Shown piece by piece: positions 17,173 to 26,103 of a stretch of 64,000 nt of DNA (position 1 is its first letter; every line of letters starts with the position of its first letter). The notes under the pieces were generated by a model. The model saw only the letters and a list, made by a program, of their open reading frames with translations. It was not told the origin of the DNA and made no database searches. Source of the stretch: Chitinophaga sp. (lineage in GTDB: Bacteria; Bacteroidota; Bacteroidia; Chitinophagales; Chitinophagaceae); NCBI RefSeq assembly GCF_019236475.1, contig NZ_JAFAIX010000004.1:186001-250000 (forward strand). The letters are read 5' to 3'. A program made the translations under genes and the position numbers.

Positions 17173-18003
17173 TTACATGGATATTTGTGCCACAATGGAT
17201 ATGCCCACTGTTTCCCGGAATTTAGAAGGAGATACGCCAGTGTATTTTTTGAAATAGCGGCTGAAATAGTGTTCATCTTCAAAGTGGAGCGTGGCGGCTA
17301 TCTCCTTCATACTTTTATAGGTGAGATGAATTAACTTCTTGGCTTCCAATATCACTCTTTCTTGGATGAGATCGGAAGGGGATTTCAGGAAATATTCCTT
17401 TACTTTTTTGGAAAAATTATTGGGCGTCATACCCAATTGTTCTGCATAGAACGAAGGCGCCCTATTAGCCAGGAAATGCGCTTCCAGCAAATCTCGGAAT
17501 TGTAATATAGGGTGATGCGCCTGTACCGCATTATCTGCGGGTATATCCTGCACCATCACGCGGGTACAGCGTGCCAGCATCAATTGCAGGTAGCTGCGGG
17601 CTACAGCTTGACTGTAATTATCTTCATGAGGAAGCTCTGCGGCTAGTTGATCTGCGATTTGCAGGAGTGCATTTTGCTGCGCGATATCCGGGAATATGAA
17701 CGGCGGATGGTAAATATTATTGAAAAGTATCCCATTACAGGCTACTTCCTTTTTATGATGTTCTATGCAATAATAATCGGCATGAAACCAGATGGTTTTG
17801 AGGGTTCCTGTCGCATCTTCACTGAAATGGATTTCTTGCCAGGGTGTGGTGAAGAGGATCACATTGCCGGAAAAGGCGCCGTTAAATAAATCGATAGAAA
17901 AACTGCCGCTACCCTGGCAGAAAGTAATACCGTAATTCTCTTGGGTGCTGTATTTCCGGTTAGCTGCAATGTTGGTCGAGGTAATGCGACAAGTCCGTTC
18001 CAT
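17173..18003 (-). CDS. AraC-family transcriptional regulator
   Basis: The 276-aa protein has an N-terminal cupin-like ligand domain and a C-terminal double HTH (about residues 180-270): FYAEQLGMTPNNFSKKVKEY and IAATLHFEDEHYFSRYFKKY followed by GVSPSKFR. It precedes the DUF417 gene by 63 bp and likely controls it. Cys5 and Cys29 in the N-terminal domain are notable because the E. coli analogue RclR senses hypochlorous acid through cysteines; whether these residues correspond was not tested. Confidence 0.88.
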   Translation of the reverse strand: MERTCRITSTNIAANRKYSTQENYGITFCQGSGSFSIDLFNGAFSGNVILFTTPWQEIHFSEDATGTLKTIWFHADYYCIEHHKKEVACNGILFNNIYHPPFIFPDIAQQNALLQIADQLAAELPHEDNYSQAVARSYLQLMLARCTRVMVQDIPADNAVQAHHPILQFRDLLEAHFLANRAPSFYAEQLGMTPNNFSKKVKEYFLKSPSDLIQERVILEAKKLIHLTYKSMKEIAATLHFEDEHYFSRYFKKYTGVSPSKFRETVGISIVAQISM

Positions 18004-18158
18004 TATACAAATGTAATGCGCCTATTGCAGGAACCCAAATAGCGATACCCGGCGAAGGGAATGATACATCAGGTTTTTTTTACGGAAATTAAGATAACCA
18101 ATTTTTAATATCCCATATGCTCCGATGAATTAGCATATATTCGTGTCCGTATCCTAAC

Positions 18159-18680
18159 ATGAAAAAAAGCGTGAAGATGGATTTTACAAAGTTTAAGATC
18201 ATTCCGAATTATAACACCAACAGCACGGATTTATTTCTTTCTTCTACAGCGGCTATTGCACAACTGGAGCAGGCATTCCAAATAAACGTAGATCAGGATT
18301 ATAAAGATTATGTAACCCGCTATGGATGCGGTATTTTAGGTGGCACCTATGTACGGGTGTATTTGCCAGAAACTATACAGGCATTGCAATCGGAATGGAA
18401 GGAGCGTATTACACAATATTGGTTTTGGGAAGAGGGGGCAGCCGTCCTTACCAAAGAGCAGGCATTAGCGTCAGTGATAATGGGCGATACCTTTGATGGA
18501 GATGAAATTATCCTGTATAATCAGCAATATTATATCCTTCCTCGTCATGAAGAAATGATTTATCATACTGGTAATACTTTAGGAGGAACTATTGAATGGC
18601 TTTGTACTGCTGGCATCCTTACAGAAGCTTTTGTAGAGCGGGATTTCGAGCCGTTTAATCCTGAAGAATATCTAAAATAA
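18159..18680 (+). CDS. SUKH (SMI1/KNR4-like) family protein, probable immunity type
   Basis: The 173-aa protein shows the SUKH fold pattern: a leading helix (AIAQLEQAFQINVDQDYKDY), then the RYGCGILGG turn and beta strands with the GDTFDGDEIILY acidic stretch. SUKH proteins are common immunity proteins of polymorphic toxin systems, often collected without their toxins. A SUFU-domain gene, another immunity superfamily, is nearby on the opposite strand, and no toxin gene is visible. Confidence 0.75.
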   Translation: MKKSVKMDFTKFKIIPNYNTNSTDLFLSSTAAIAQLEQAFQINVDQDYKDYVTRYGCGILGGTYVRVYLPETIQALQSEWKERITQYWFWEEGAAVLTKEQALASVIMGDTFDGDEIILYNQQYYILPRHEEMIYHTGNTLGGTIEWLCTAGILTEAFVERDFEPFNPEEYLK

Positions 18681-18684
18681 TACT

Positions 18685-18718
18685 AAGAAGGATGGTTGCT
18701 AAAGTAGCCATCCTTCTT
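18685..18718. terminator. Bidirectional terminator between SUKH and the convergent gene
   Basis: AAGAAGGATGG pairs perfectly with CCATCCTTCTT, with an inner GCTA/TAGC stem. It lies between the SUKH stop and the convergent gene ending at 18726. Confidence 0.8.
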
Positions 18719-18725
18719 GGATTTG

Positions 18726-19820
18726 CTACTGCAATGTGCGATTAATCACCAATAACGTATTGTTCTTTTCTGTTTTGCCCACTCTCGGATAACAGATAAC
18801 CGCATATCCATACGCAGTGGTTTTATTGAGTCCGGAGAGAATCGTGTCTCCATAAGGTAATGGAATAAGCTCCCCGGTAATTAAATTTTTATATCCCTGA
18901 TTACCTTTACTGTAATAGATTTCCAACAGTTTATCTTCTCGGGTAATTATCCAGCCGTTTCCTGCGCCCGTGTTGAACCGCGTAACATAAGTATCCGCAT
19001 TGATGGCTACAGGCGTCCAGGTGTTGTATAAATCATCTTGTAGGTCGAATACTTGATTGCGTGAATGTTGGCCATCAGGGGTCAGGGTAATGATTTCCAG
19101 CATGCCTTTACTGTTGGTGAGCAGATAGGACGTTTGTGTGGGCGAGAGGAATAATATCTCTCGCACATAATTATTTTCCGCTGCGATGCTTCTACTGAAG
19201 GAAATATTTCCTTTGGCGTCTATCTGCCGATGGAGCCATGTTTTGCCCTCTCTTGCTAGCAAATGCATTTGCCCAGCGTGAATGAACACCTTGTTTTGCG
19301 CCGGAGCTGGAATTTTAATATTTGTTTTTTTGTAGACTTGGTTATTTCGAAAAGTAACCGCCATCATTTTATCCGGCTTGTTAGGCGTAAAAGCATCTTT
19401 ATCGTAAAAGATGGCAGCCTCTGGAACCGTTCCTATGAAATGGCCTGTAAACGGCCTGTTTCCTTTTGGCAGCGGTACTTCCTCCCGATGGAATAAGGGT
19501 ACACTGATTTCCATTTCCTTATCTGGATGATAGGGAATGATGGAAACAAATGGATTACCTTCTGGATTGTAAAAGAGTGTTGGTAAAATGCCGTCGGGTT
19601 CTTGCCAGACGCCATCAACAGTACCATCCGGATGGGTACGTATATACGTGAGTTTATAGGGAGAAAATTGATAAACGTAGGTGGCACAAATCGTCTCTCC
19701 GTTGATGCACACATTCCCATGATGAGTGACCTCTCCTGTTGACTGCAATTGCGTAATGGTAGCGGTTTTTGTGCGGGTTATTTCAATTTGAAATGGCTGT
19801 ACGGGTAAGACATTTTCCAT
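18726..19820 (-). CDS. Unknown protein coupled to a SUFU-domain gene
   Basis: The 364-aa protein has no signal peptide. Repeating strand-turn-strand segments such as EGKTWLHRQIDAKGNISFSR and DKLLEIYYSKGNQGYKNL suggest a beta-propeller-like fold. No family was recognised. It begins 2 bp after the SUFU-domain gene, so the two are translationally coupled. A role beside an immunity-type protein is suggested by position only. Confidence 0.6.
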   Translation of the reverse strand: MENVLPVQPFQIEITRTKTATITQLQSTGEVTHHGNVCINGETICATYVYQFSPYKLTYIRTHPDGTVDGVWQEPDGILPTLFYNPEGNPFVSIIPYHPDKEMEISVPLFHREEVPLPKGNRPFTGHFIGTVPEAAIFYDKDAFTPNKPDKMMAVTFRNNQVYKKTNIKIPAPAQNKVFIHAGQMHLLAREGKTWLHRQIDAKGNISFSRSIAAENNYVREILFLSPTQTSYLLTNSKGMLEIITLTPDGQHSRNQVFDLQDDLYNTWTPVAINADTYVTRFNTGAGNGWIITREDKLLEIYYSKGNQGYKNLITGELIPLPYGDTILSGLNKTTAYGYAVICYPRVGKTEKNNTLLVINRTLQ

Positions 19821-19822
19821 GG

Positions 19823-20395
19823 TTATGCAACAATGATTTTTGTTCTCTTTACATTAAAGATATCATTTTCAGGATGTTTCCAAAAATGTTCTAATCCAAT
19901 AGTCTGGAAGGTACTCAATTCAACATGATACATAGGATATAGCGCTGAAATATGGATGGGGTACGGCATGCCAATGTCCAACTGGCTGTACTCCGCACGC
20001 TCCAGGATGGCGGGTGCAAAAATATAGAATGCATCCATATCGGAATCCGGGCTTATTTTCTCTCCAAACCGAATGGTTTCACCGTATGTAAACGGACATT
20101 TACCTCTAAGTTTATTAGCCACAAATCCTAATGCATGTGCCCATTCCATTTGTTCGGACTCCACTGTAATACAAAGTTCCGGGTGGCCGTACTTCCAGGA
20201 TGGATGCGCTGCCAGGGAGAGGCCGTAGGTAAAAGCAGTAATAAAGCCCTTTTCAGGAATATCCTTGTATACGATGGTGGTAACGCCAGGCAATCCGGGG
20301 ATCAGGCTCTCATTTTTATAGAAAAGCGGTTCCTGTCCGAAAATTTGATCCAGGTGTTGAATGTATCTTTCTGCGGGTGTAGCTGCGGTATTCAT
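19823..20395 (-). CDS. Suppressor-of-fused (SUFU) domain protein
   Basis: The 190-aa protein matches the bacterial SUFU domain: FITAFTYGLSLAAHPSWKYG, PELCITVESEQMEWAHALGF and the later FIFAPAILE-like FYIFAPAILERAEY with ISALYPMYHVEL. Bacterial SUFU proteins are a known immunity superfamily in polymorphic toxin loci. It leads a two-gene operon with the 364-aa protein. No toxin with a matching locus was found in the window. Confidence 0.78.
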   Translation of the reverse strand: MNTAATPAERYIQHLDQIFGQEPLFYKNESLIPGLPGVTTIVYKDIPEKGFITAFTYGLSLAAHPSWKYGHPELCITVESEQMEWAHALGFVANKLRGKCPFTYGETIRFGEKISPDSDMDAFYIFAPAILERAEYSQLDIGMPYPIHISALYPMYHVELSTFQTIGLEHFWKHPENDIFNVKRTKIIVA

Positions 20396-20644
20396 AAGAT
20401 GGTGACTGATAGCGTGAAGGTAGGAAAATTACGCGGGGCATGTATGGAATTCTACCGTATTACGCTATAATTCCTCACTTGATAGGTTCATGAGAAAAAG
20501 TTCGTGTATAGTACCAACATGACCCAACCTTTCGTCGAAAGAGCCCGTTTATTTTAATACGTTGGTCGTGTTTGCCAATGAAAGCTAGCCCCCATTGGTG
20601 AGCCATTGTTGATGTATAAATCTGACCCTATGTACTTCGTGAAG

Positions 20645-21553
20645 ATGGGAAGATATGCTTGTATGGCTATTCTTCTACCAATGATGATATTCCTGTTCTG
20701 TCAATGTGGTAAAGACCATGTTGTTTCTCCCGGTGGTGGGTCTAACCAGGATAGGCCGCCATTGCCCGATCCAGGCCAATATTTGGTCACGTATATCAGT
20801 GTGAATAATATAGGTAAAGATAGCATGGTATATAACGATAAGAAGCAGGTAGCGCGAAAATGGGAGTTTGTCCCATTCTACAGGCGCTTTATGAATTATG
20901 TAGATTATACTTATGATGCCGAGGGATATGTATCTACCGCTGTTTATTACAATTACATTGGCGGGTATACGGTGCTGACCCGCAGAGATACTATCGAGTG
21001 GGTTCCCGGTAAAGTGAACATTTATTCCACGCTGTATAGTGGCCAGACGGGCGCTGTATCAGGAAAGGACACCTGGCGTTATAAACTTGATAATAATTAT
21101 CAACTGACCATTGAAGGATCGAAAGATACGTTTCCGAGTTTCAATGAAGGAAGAATGGTACATTATATTGCATCCAACAGGGAAAAGGAAGATATTATTT
21201 GGCATAAATACGTGTTGTATGTAGAATCTAACCACTTGCCCGATGTGGCTAATTCACGGGAGTATACGATGCAATATGGTATTGAACTCAATCCGCTCTA
21301 TCCGATGATCGCTGGAAATCCTTTGTTAGCACGAGCTATATTGAGTGATGTTTTTCCCGATCCAATGGATAAGACATATCCCTGGCTCTTATCCAAGCAT
21401 TATGTGACGGGCATGCAATATATAGAAGATGACAAGCCAGTGATGACTTCTACGGTAAGTTATACCTTAATGAACAATACGCGGGTAGCAACAAAACAAG
21501 TATTTCCAGGCATACAACTTGAATTAAATTATAGGTATATTAAGATGCGTTAA
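20645..21553 (+). CDS. Outer-membrane/periplasmic lipoprotein, unknown function
   Basis: The ORF opens at 20606, but the ATG at 20645 puts the signal peptide first (MGRYACMAILLPMMIFLFCQC), ending in a lipobox-like FLFCQCGKD. The rest (about 280 aa) is beta-rich, with Tyr-rich stretches such as YVDYTYDAEGYVSTAVYYN that recall the open-ended lipoproteins common in Chitinophagaceae. No enzyme motif is visible. Single gene ahead of the beta-helix protein. Confidence 0.7.
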   Translation: MGRYACMAILLPMMIFLFCQCGKDHVVSPGGGSNQDRPPLPDPGQYLVTYISVNNIGKDSMVYNDKKQVARKWEFVPFYRRFMNYVDYTYDAEGYVSTAVYYNYIGGYTVLTRRDTIEWVPGKVNIYSTLYSGQTGAVSGKDTWRYKLDNNYQLTIEGSKDTFPSFNEGRMVHYIASNREKEDIIWHKYVLYVESNHLPDVANSREYTMQYGIELNPLYPMIAGNPLLARAILSDVFPDPMDKTYPWLLSKHYVTGMQYIEDDKPVMTSTVSYTLMNNTRVATKQVFPGIQLELNYRYIKMR

Positions 21554-21651
21554 GTGAATATTAAGCGCGAAAATATCATTAGGAATTGAACAGATCCATT
21601 CAAAGGATCGTAGTAGCTTTGGGGATACCAGCTATTGACTGGCTTCCTGTT

Positions 21652-23163
21652 ATGAAAAATATCTTCGCAAAAAATTTACTGCGCAGTTGCTGCGTGGCCA
21701 TTCTACTGCCTTTAGCCAGTCATGCCCAGCAATGGGTATCACTGGATGCTAAAGGGAAATTACAGTATGATTATTCCTCCCGTGGGGATCGTATCCTTGA
21801 TTTCTCCTACGCCGGTTATAAAGGCGGGGGAGTATCCATCCCTAATATTCCTGCTACCATCACCCTGCAACCGGTTCCTGGGGATAATGCCGCAGGGATA
21901 CAGGCCGCTATTGATAAGGTGTCGGCCTTGCCATTGAAAAACGGTTTCCGAGGTATGGTGCTGCTATCTCCTGGTAATTATGAATGTCAACAAACCATCC
22001 AGATACAAGCCAGTGGCGTAGTATTGGCAGGTAGTGGCAGTGGAGAGAATGGGACTATCCTGCAATTAAGCGGTGCGCCACATATGGGCGTCGTGATAAA
22101 AGGAAAACCCGTGTATTCTAAATCCGGCGCCCGTGAAACGGTGACAGATACCTATGTGCCTGCCGGCGCAATGCAATTGCAAGTAGGCAATGGTAAAAGT
22201 TTTAAATTGGGAGACACGGTTCGTATAACCAAACCCGTTACTCCCCAATGGGTGAAATTCATGGGCATGGACGACCTGGTAAGGGACGGCAAACCCCAAA
22301 CCTGGATCAATGGGGAACTGACCACCGACAGGATCATCACCACCATTAAAGGCAATACCCTCCAATTTGATGTACCCTTGACAGACAACTACGATGCTGC
22401 CTATACGTCGCCAGAAGGCACCGTGGTAGAGAAAATCAGCACCACAGGGGAATTGACTAATTGCGGCATCATGAACTTTCGCATGGTATCCCCCTCTCAA
22501 ACAGGTACGATCAATGATCGCCACCATCAGGCGTTTTTTATAGGTGGTATCACCGATGCATGGGCATCTAATATCCAGATCTTTAATACCATCAATAGTA
22601 TCACCATCACTGGTCGTAGAATTACCCTCGATAGCATCTCCATCTTCCACGACGATGTAACCATTGGCGCTGCCAAACCAGCAGATATCAGCACCAACGG
22701 CCCACAGCAATTAGTAAAGAATTGTTATATCAAAGGAGCGAACGTCTTCTATATCGCTACGGGTGCTAAAGTAACCGGGCCTATCGTGATCATGGATTGT
22801 GTATTTGAAGGCGGTGGCTGGATACAGCCACATCAACGTTGGGCAACGGGATTATTGGTCGATAACTGCAAAGTGCCCGGCGGTGGAATCGATTTTATGA
22901 ACAGGGGAGAAATGGGCTCCGGCCATGGTTGGGCCATCGGATGGGCAGTAGCCTGGAATAGCAGCGCTACATCATTCTTAAATCAACAACCGCCCGGTGC
23001 TATGAACTGGATGATAGGTTGTAGCGGTGCACAACGCCAGGAGGCCCGCCCTTTTGATAAATCGCCCTTATTGCCATCTGGGATTTATGTATCACAGGAT
23101 CATCCCGTGCAGCCTCAGAGCTTATATAAGCAGCAATTACAAGAACGATTGGGAAAAAGATAA
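21652..23163 (+). CDS. Secreted right-handed parallel beta-helix (pectate-lyase-like) protein
   Basis: The track start is a TTG; the ATG at 21652 gives 503 aa with a signal peptide (FAKNLLRSCCVAILLPLASHAQ). After a short N-terminal domain, GIQAAIDKVSALPLKNGFRG and VLLSPGNYECQQTIQIQAS are the usual first turns of the pectate-lyase superfamily beta-helix, followed by repeated short strands (ITITGRRITLDSISIFHDDV). It may bind or cut a polysaccharide, but no family-specific catalytic residues could be assigned. Confidence 0.75.
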   Translation: MKNIFAKNLLRSCCVAILLPLASHAQQWVSLDAKGKLQYDYSSRGDRILDFSYAGYKGGGVSIPNIPATITLQPVPGDNAAGIQAAIDKVSALPLKNGFRGMVLLSPGNYECQQTIQIQASGVVLAGSGSGENGTILQLSGAPHMGVVIKGKPVYSKSGARETVTDTYVPAGAMQLQVGNGKSFKLGDTVRITKPVTPQWVKFMGMDDLVRDGKPQTWINGELTTDRIITTIKGNTLQFDVPLTDNYDAAYTSPEGTVVEKISTTGELTNCGIMNFRMVSPSQTGTINDRHHQAFFIGGITDAWASNIQIFNTINSITITGRRITLDSISIFHDDVTIGAAKPADISTNGPQQLVKNCYIKGANVFYIATGAKVTGPIVIMDCVFEGGGWIQPHQRWATGLLVDNCKVPGGGIDFMNRGEMGSGHGWAIGWAVAWNSSATSFLNQQPPGAMNWMIGCSGAQRQEARPFDKSPLLPSGIYVSQDHPVQPQSLYKQQLQERLGKR

Positions 23164-23178
23164 AACAAAAATCTCCTG

Positions 23179-23250
23179 TATGTCGCGCCTACCCACTGGG
23201 CAGGCGCGACATAAAAGAAGAGAGGCGTGACGTCACGCCTCTCTTCTTTT
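23179..23250. repeat. Paired palindromes (composite double hairpin), copy 1; probable bidirectional terminator
   Basis: A 12-bp stem (TATGTCGCGCCT and its complement), with an inner CCC/GGG, runs directly into a 38-bp perfect palindrome centred on GTGACGTCAC (23213-23250). It separates convergent genes. Two similar pairs lie at 43639-43720 and 54284-54362. Confidence 0.8.
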
Positions 23251-23267
23251 ATAGAAAATTTCTTCTT

Positions 23268-23825
23268 TTATAATGCAAGTAACAGTGGTAATAATTCCGC
23301 CTGGAAACTTTTCCCTTTATCATCATTGTACCATTGTTGCAGCGCAATTTTCTGCTGCTCAAAATCTACATTGTCTTTCTTCAACTGATTGTACAATTTT
23401 TGAGATTCCACTGGTCTGGGCCCCCATACTGCTAGGTCTTTGCCTGTGGCATCGCGGAGGATGAGCTTCGGAATAGATTTCGTGCCATTGGTGAGGTATT
23501 GGTCTATCAGGTTAGGAGCACTATCCCTCAACTGATAATCCGTTGTAATCAAAGGATTTAAATTGGCAATCATTTGAATGAAGGGGATGATATGCGCTGC
23601 ATCTCCACACCAAGGCTCTGTGATAATAATCCATTGTTGTGGCGCTTGAATCGCTTTCACGGCCGTTTTGATCTCTTCACTGAGTACGCCCACTTTGAGC
23701 CAGCGTTGGTGCCTGGACCAGTTTAATTTCGTGTAGTTATAGTAATTCGGATTGTCGTATGGTGCTGCAGGATTGGGATCGTGCAGGATGTCAAAGAATT
23801 CGTGCTCGTAAGATTTGATGTCCAT
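23268..23825 (-). CDS. Thioredoxin-fold protein lacking the second active-site Cys
   Basis: The track start overlaps the upstream gene; the ATG at 23825 (MDIKSYEHEF) gives 185 aa and a 12-bp gap. The fold is thioredoxin-like (QQWIIITEPWCGDAAHIIPF, then a cis-Pro-like TKSIPKLILRD). The CxxC motif is reduced to WCGDA, so it cannot make the usual internal disulfide. It belongs to a Bacteroidota group of cytoplasmic thioredoxin-family proteins with unknown partners. Probably co-transcribed with the HNH nuclease gene. Confidence 0.8.
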   Translation of the reverse strand: MDIKSYEHEFFDILHDPNPAAPYDNPNYYNYTKLNWSRHQRWLKVGVLSEEIKTAVKAIQAPQQWIIITEPWCGDAAHIIPFIQMIANLNPLITTDYQLRDSAPNLIDQYLTNGTKSIPKLILRDATGKDLAVWGPRPVESQKLYNQLKKDNVDFEQQKIALQQWYNDDKGKSFQAELLPLLLAL

Positions 23826-23836
23826 GTTCCGCTGTT

Positions 23837-25009
23837 TTATTTTAAAAATTCTTGCCACCTATTTTTTAATCCAATCATATATAAAGATCGGCCGTCTTTT
23901 CTAGGGGCAATTTGTATGTGTTCTAACTGTTGATATTCCGTATTTCGTAATGCCTCTTTAATATGTATTTTCCTCGTTTCAGGATGTATACCGATGAGGT
24001 TTTTATCCCATAGGGCATGGATATCGAGGCGTAGTAATAAACCATTGATAGAATGATTAAAGCCTCGAACTGCATGGGGCTCTATATGGCAAGCATGTAA
24101 TGCCGCTTTCACATTGCATTTGGTGATACAGCACTGCCCGCCATATATGCTTAAGAGTTTGTCCTTGAATTTGTTTTGACCTGCTCTGGACCTACGGTTG
24201 GAAGGGGTGGTGCCTTCATCATTTTGCGCTTCTGTCAGCGTTGGTGTGGAGGGCACTAGCTCTTCATCGAATAAAATATGTTCCGCATGCTCATCCCAGT
24301 CGAGATAAGGTAATAACCAAACGATGGCTGCTAATGTTGTTAATGGCACCTGAAATCCTGCTTCCCGAATTGGTATATGCAACCCCGTATTTAAGTACTG
24401 GATAAATTCCGCAAAGAGTCTTTTATGCAGTAGGATAGGAGTAGCGTCGGTAGATTGCAGCTCCACGGCCGTATTGGATATTGCCGTTATCCAATATTCT
24501 TTTTCCGTAAACGGGCAAAAAAGGCTTTCCTGTTGTTGTTGCGCATCTTGGGCATTGTGCATCAGGAGCTGCCAAGCGGTGGCAGTATGAATGCGGATAG
24601 CTGGTCGGAGATGATTAATAGGATTGGCAATGCTCCAGGTGATTTGTATAGGTGAAACATCCACGTAGGTTTTGGCTTGAATAATACCTATGTATTTAAA
24701 TGCATCTCTGTCGTGTTCCCGCGTAAAAAGATGTACAGGGCATTCATGTTCCAGCATCTCCCGAATCAAGGGTTGATCTTTATGGGAATTTGTTTTGCCA
24801 TACCATACTAAATCTTCGTTTTCCCAATGGTTGTCATAATCATGTCCGGATCTACCAGGAACGCCAATATTGACAAACAAATAGATATTATGCTCATATT
24901 TCGTATAGCCGGTGTTCCAAGACCCTTTTTGTTTTGCGGAAGGTACTTGGAGCAAGCGATAGATATCAGCTTTCGTATAAAGTTGTTGGGTGATAAACGC
25001 TGGAGTCAT
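23837..25009 (-). CDS. Putative modification-dependent HNH endonuclease with N-terminal PUA/DUF3427-like domain
   Basis: The track uses a TTG; the ATG at 25009 (MTPAFITQQLYTK) gives 390 aa. The N-terminal half has GVPGRSGHDYDNHW, LVWYGKTNSHKDQPLI and HLFTREHDRDAFKYIG, which resemble the DUF3427/PUA-like readers of modified bases. The C-terminal half is an HNH domain: GGQCCITKCNVKAALHACHI, then GLLLRLDIHALWDKNLI with His/Asn-type catalytic positions. Reader plus nuclease is the layout of type IV restriction enzymes, so defence against modified phage DNA is likely. It stands with a thioredoxin-fold gene. Confidence 0.7.
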   Translation of the reverse strand: MTPAFITQQLYTKADIYRLLQVPSAKQKGSWNTGYTKYEHNIYLFVNIGVPGRSGHDYDNHWENEDLVWYGKTNSHKDQPLIREMLEHECPVHLFTREHDRDAFKYIGIIQAKTYVDVSPIQITWSIANPINHLRPAIRIHTATAWQLLMHNAQDAQQQQESLFCPFTEKEYWITAISNTAVELQSTDATPILLHKRLFAEFIQYLNTGLHIPIREAGFQVPLTTLAAIVWLLPYLDWDEHAEHILFDEELVPSTPTLTEAQNDEGTTPSNRRSRAGQNKFKDKLLSIYGGQCCITKCNVKAALHACHIEPHAVRGFNHSINGLLLRLDIHALWDKNLIGIHPETRKIHIKEALRNTEYQQLEHIQIAPRKDGRSLYMIGLKNRWQEFLK

Positions 25010-25199
25010 TATAATTGAATTAATCGACAATCAAATGGTGCATTTCTCAATGTTGCAAATGTACCACTGTTTTGGTTATACTGATATAACATAAATCATA
25101 ACGATCGACTATCGTCCCCGAAATTATCCTGATTATTCACCAAAACCTTCCATTTTTATATGGGGGCTGAGGCGGACCTTTGCGGGTAAATAAAGTCAT

Positions 25200-25613
25200 A
25201 TGGATTATAAAGCAATATCACCGGAAGCAATAGGCTATTTGTATAAGGCGCATCAGCAGTTTAGAAAGAATATAGGAGAGGAGCGTTTATTGGTATTGGC
25301 AGAGTTACGGGTATCGCAGTTAAATGGTTGTGCATTTTGTTGTGGGTACCATGCTGCGGAAATGCGACAGTTAGGCGTTTCCCAGGAGTTGTTGGATGAA
25401 TTACCAGGATGGAAATTATCCGGACGATTTACCGCAAAAGAAAAGTTGGTATTGCAATGGGCGGAAGAAGTAACGGCAATAGGGACAGCGTCTCCTGCTA
25501 CCTTGCAGCAACTGGAGCAATACTTTAGTCAGCAGGAAGTAGTTGATATTACAGCGGGGATCGCCTTGATGAATGCCTTAAACCGCATTCGTATTACCCT
25601 GGGAGATCATTGA
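25200..25613 (+). CDS. AhpD-like carboxymuconolactone decarboxylase-family protein
   Basis: The 137-aa helical protein has the AhpD-type active site: ELRVSQLNGCAFCCGYH with the CxxC-type pair and downstream His. Such proteins act as peroxidase partners or protect against oxidative stress. The stop overlaps that of the convergent VOC gene by 7 bp. Single gene. Confidence 0.88.
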   Translation: MDYKAISPEAIGYLYKAHQQFRKNIGEERLLVLAELRVSQLNGCAFCCGYHAAEMRQLGVSQELLDELPGWKLSGRFTAKEKLVLQWAEEVTAIGTASPATLQQLEQYFSQQEVVDITAGIALMNALNRIRITLGDH

Positions 25614-25981
25614 TCTATCACTGAAGTAATCCACCAGGTATTGCCATAGGGGTCTTGAACACCGCCAGATCGGCCATAGGACTGGTCGGCAATGGGCATG
25701 ATCGCTTTGCAGCCATAGTCCACCGCAGTCTGAAAGGTTTTATCTGCATCTTCTACATAAATAAAAAGGCCGGCTGGTTGATATCCCCAGTCGGTATTTC
25801 CTCCTCCGAACATGATGGTACAATCCCCAATTTGGATTTCTCCATGTTTGAAAACGTCTTGCTCGAAGACGCGCATTTTTTCAGTAGCACCGAACACTTT
25901 GCGGGTGAAATCAAAAAATCCTTCTGCATGTTTAAGTATAAGGTATGGCATCACGCGTTGATACCCTTCTGGTAATTTCAT
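25607..25981 (-). CDS. VOC (glyoxalase/bleomycin-resistance) family protein
   Basis: The track start is 48 bases too far upstream; ATG 25981 (MKLPEGYQRVMPYLILK) gives 124 aa. The beta-alpha-beta-beta-beta units of the VOC fold are clear (EGFFDFTRKVFGATEKMRV and GLFIYVEDADKTFQTAVDYG, ending VQDPYGNTWWI). It is of the PhnB/YdeI-like group. Substrate unknown. Confidence 0.85.
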   Translation of the reverse strand: MKLPEGYQRVMPYLILKHAEGFFDFTRKVFGATEKMRVFEQDVFKHGEIQIGDCTIMFGGGNTDWGYQPAGLFIYVEDADKTFQTAVDYGCKAIMPIADQSYGRSGGVQDPYGNTWWITSVIDQ

Positions 25982-26040
25982 AAAATAGGTTTTTTTGAAG
26001 ATACTGAAAAAATACAGCATTGCCATCATGGTACAGCACT

Positions 26041-26086
26041 ATAAAGCAACAGCCCAGGATGAATGCATCCTGGGCTGTTGCTTTAT
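26041..26086. terminator. Strong terminator after the DeoR-type gene
   Basis: A perfect 21-bp stem (ATAAAGCAACAGCCCAGGATG and its complement) with an AATG loop lies between the DeoR-type gene's stop (26104) and the VOC gene. Confidence 0.85.
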
Positions 26087-26103
26087 GATAGATTGACCAA
26101 TTG

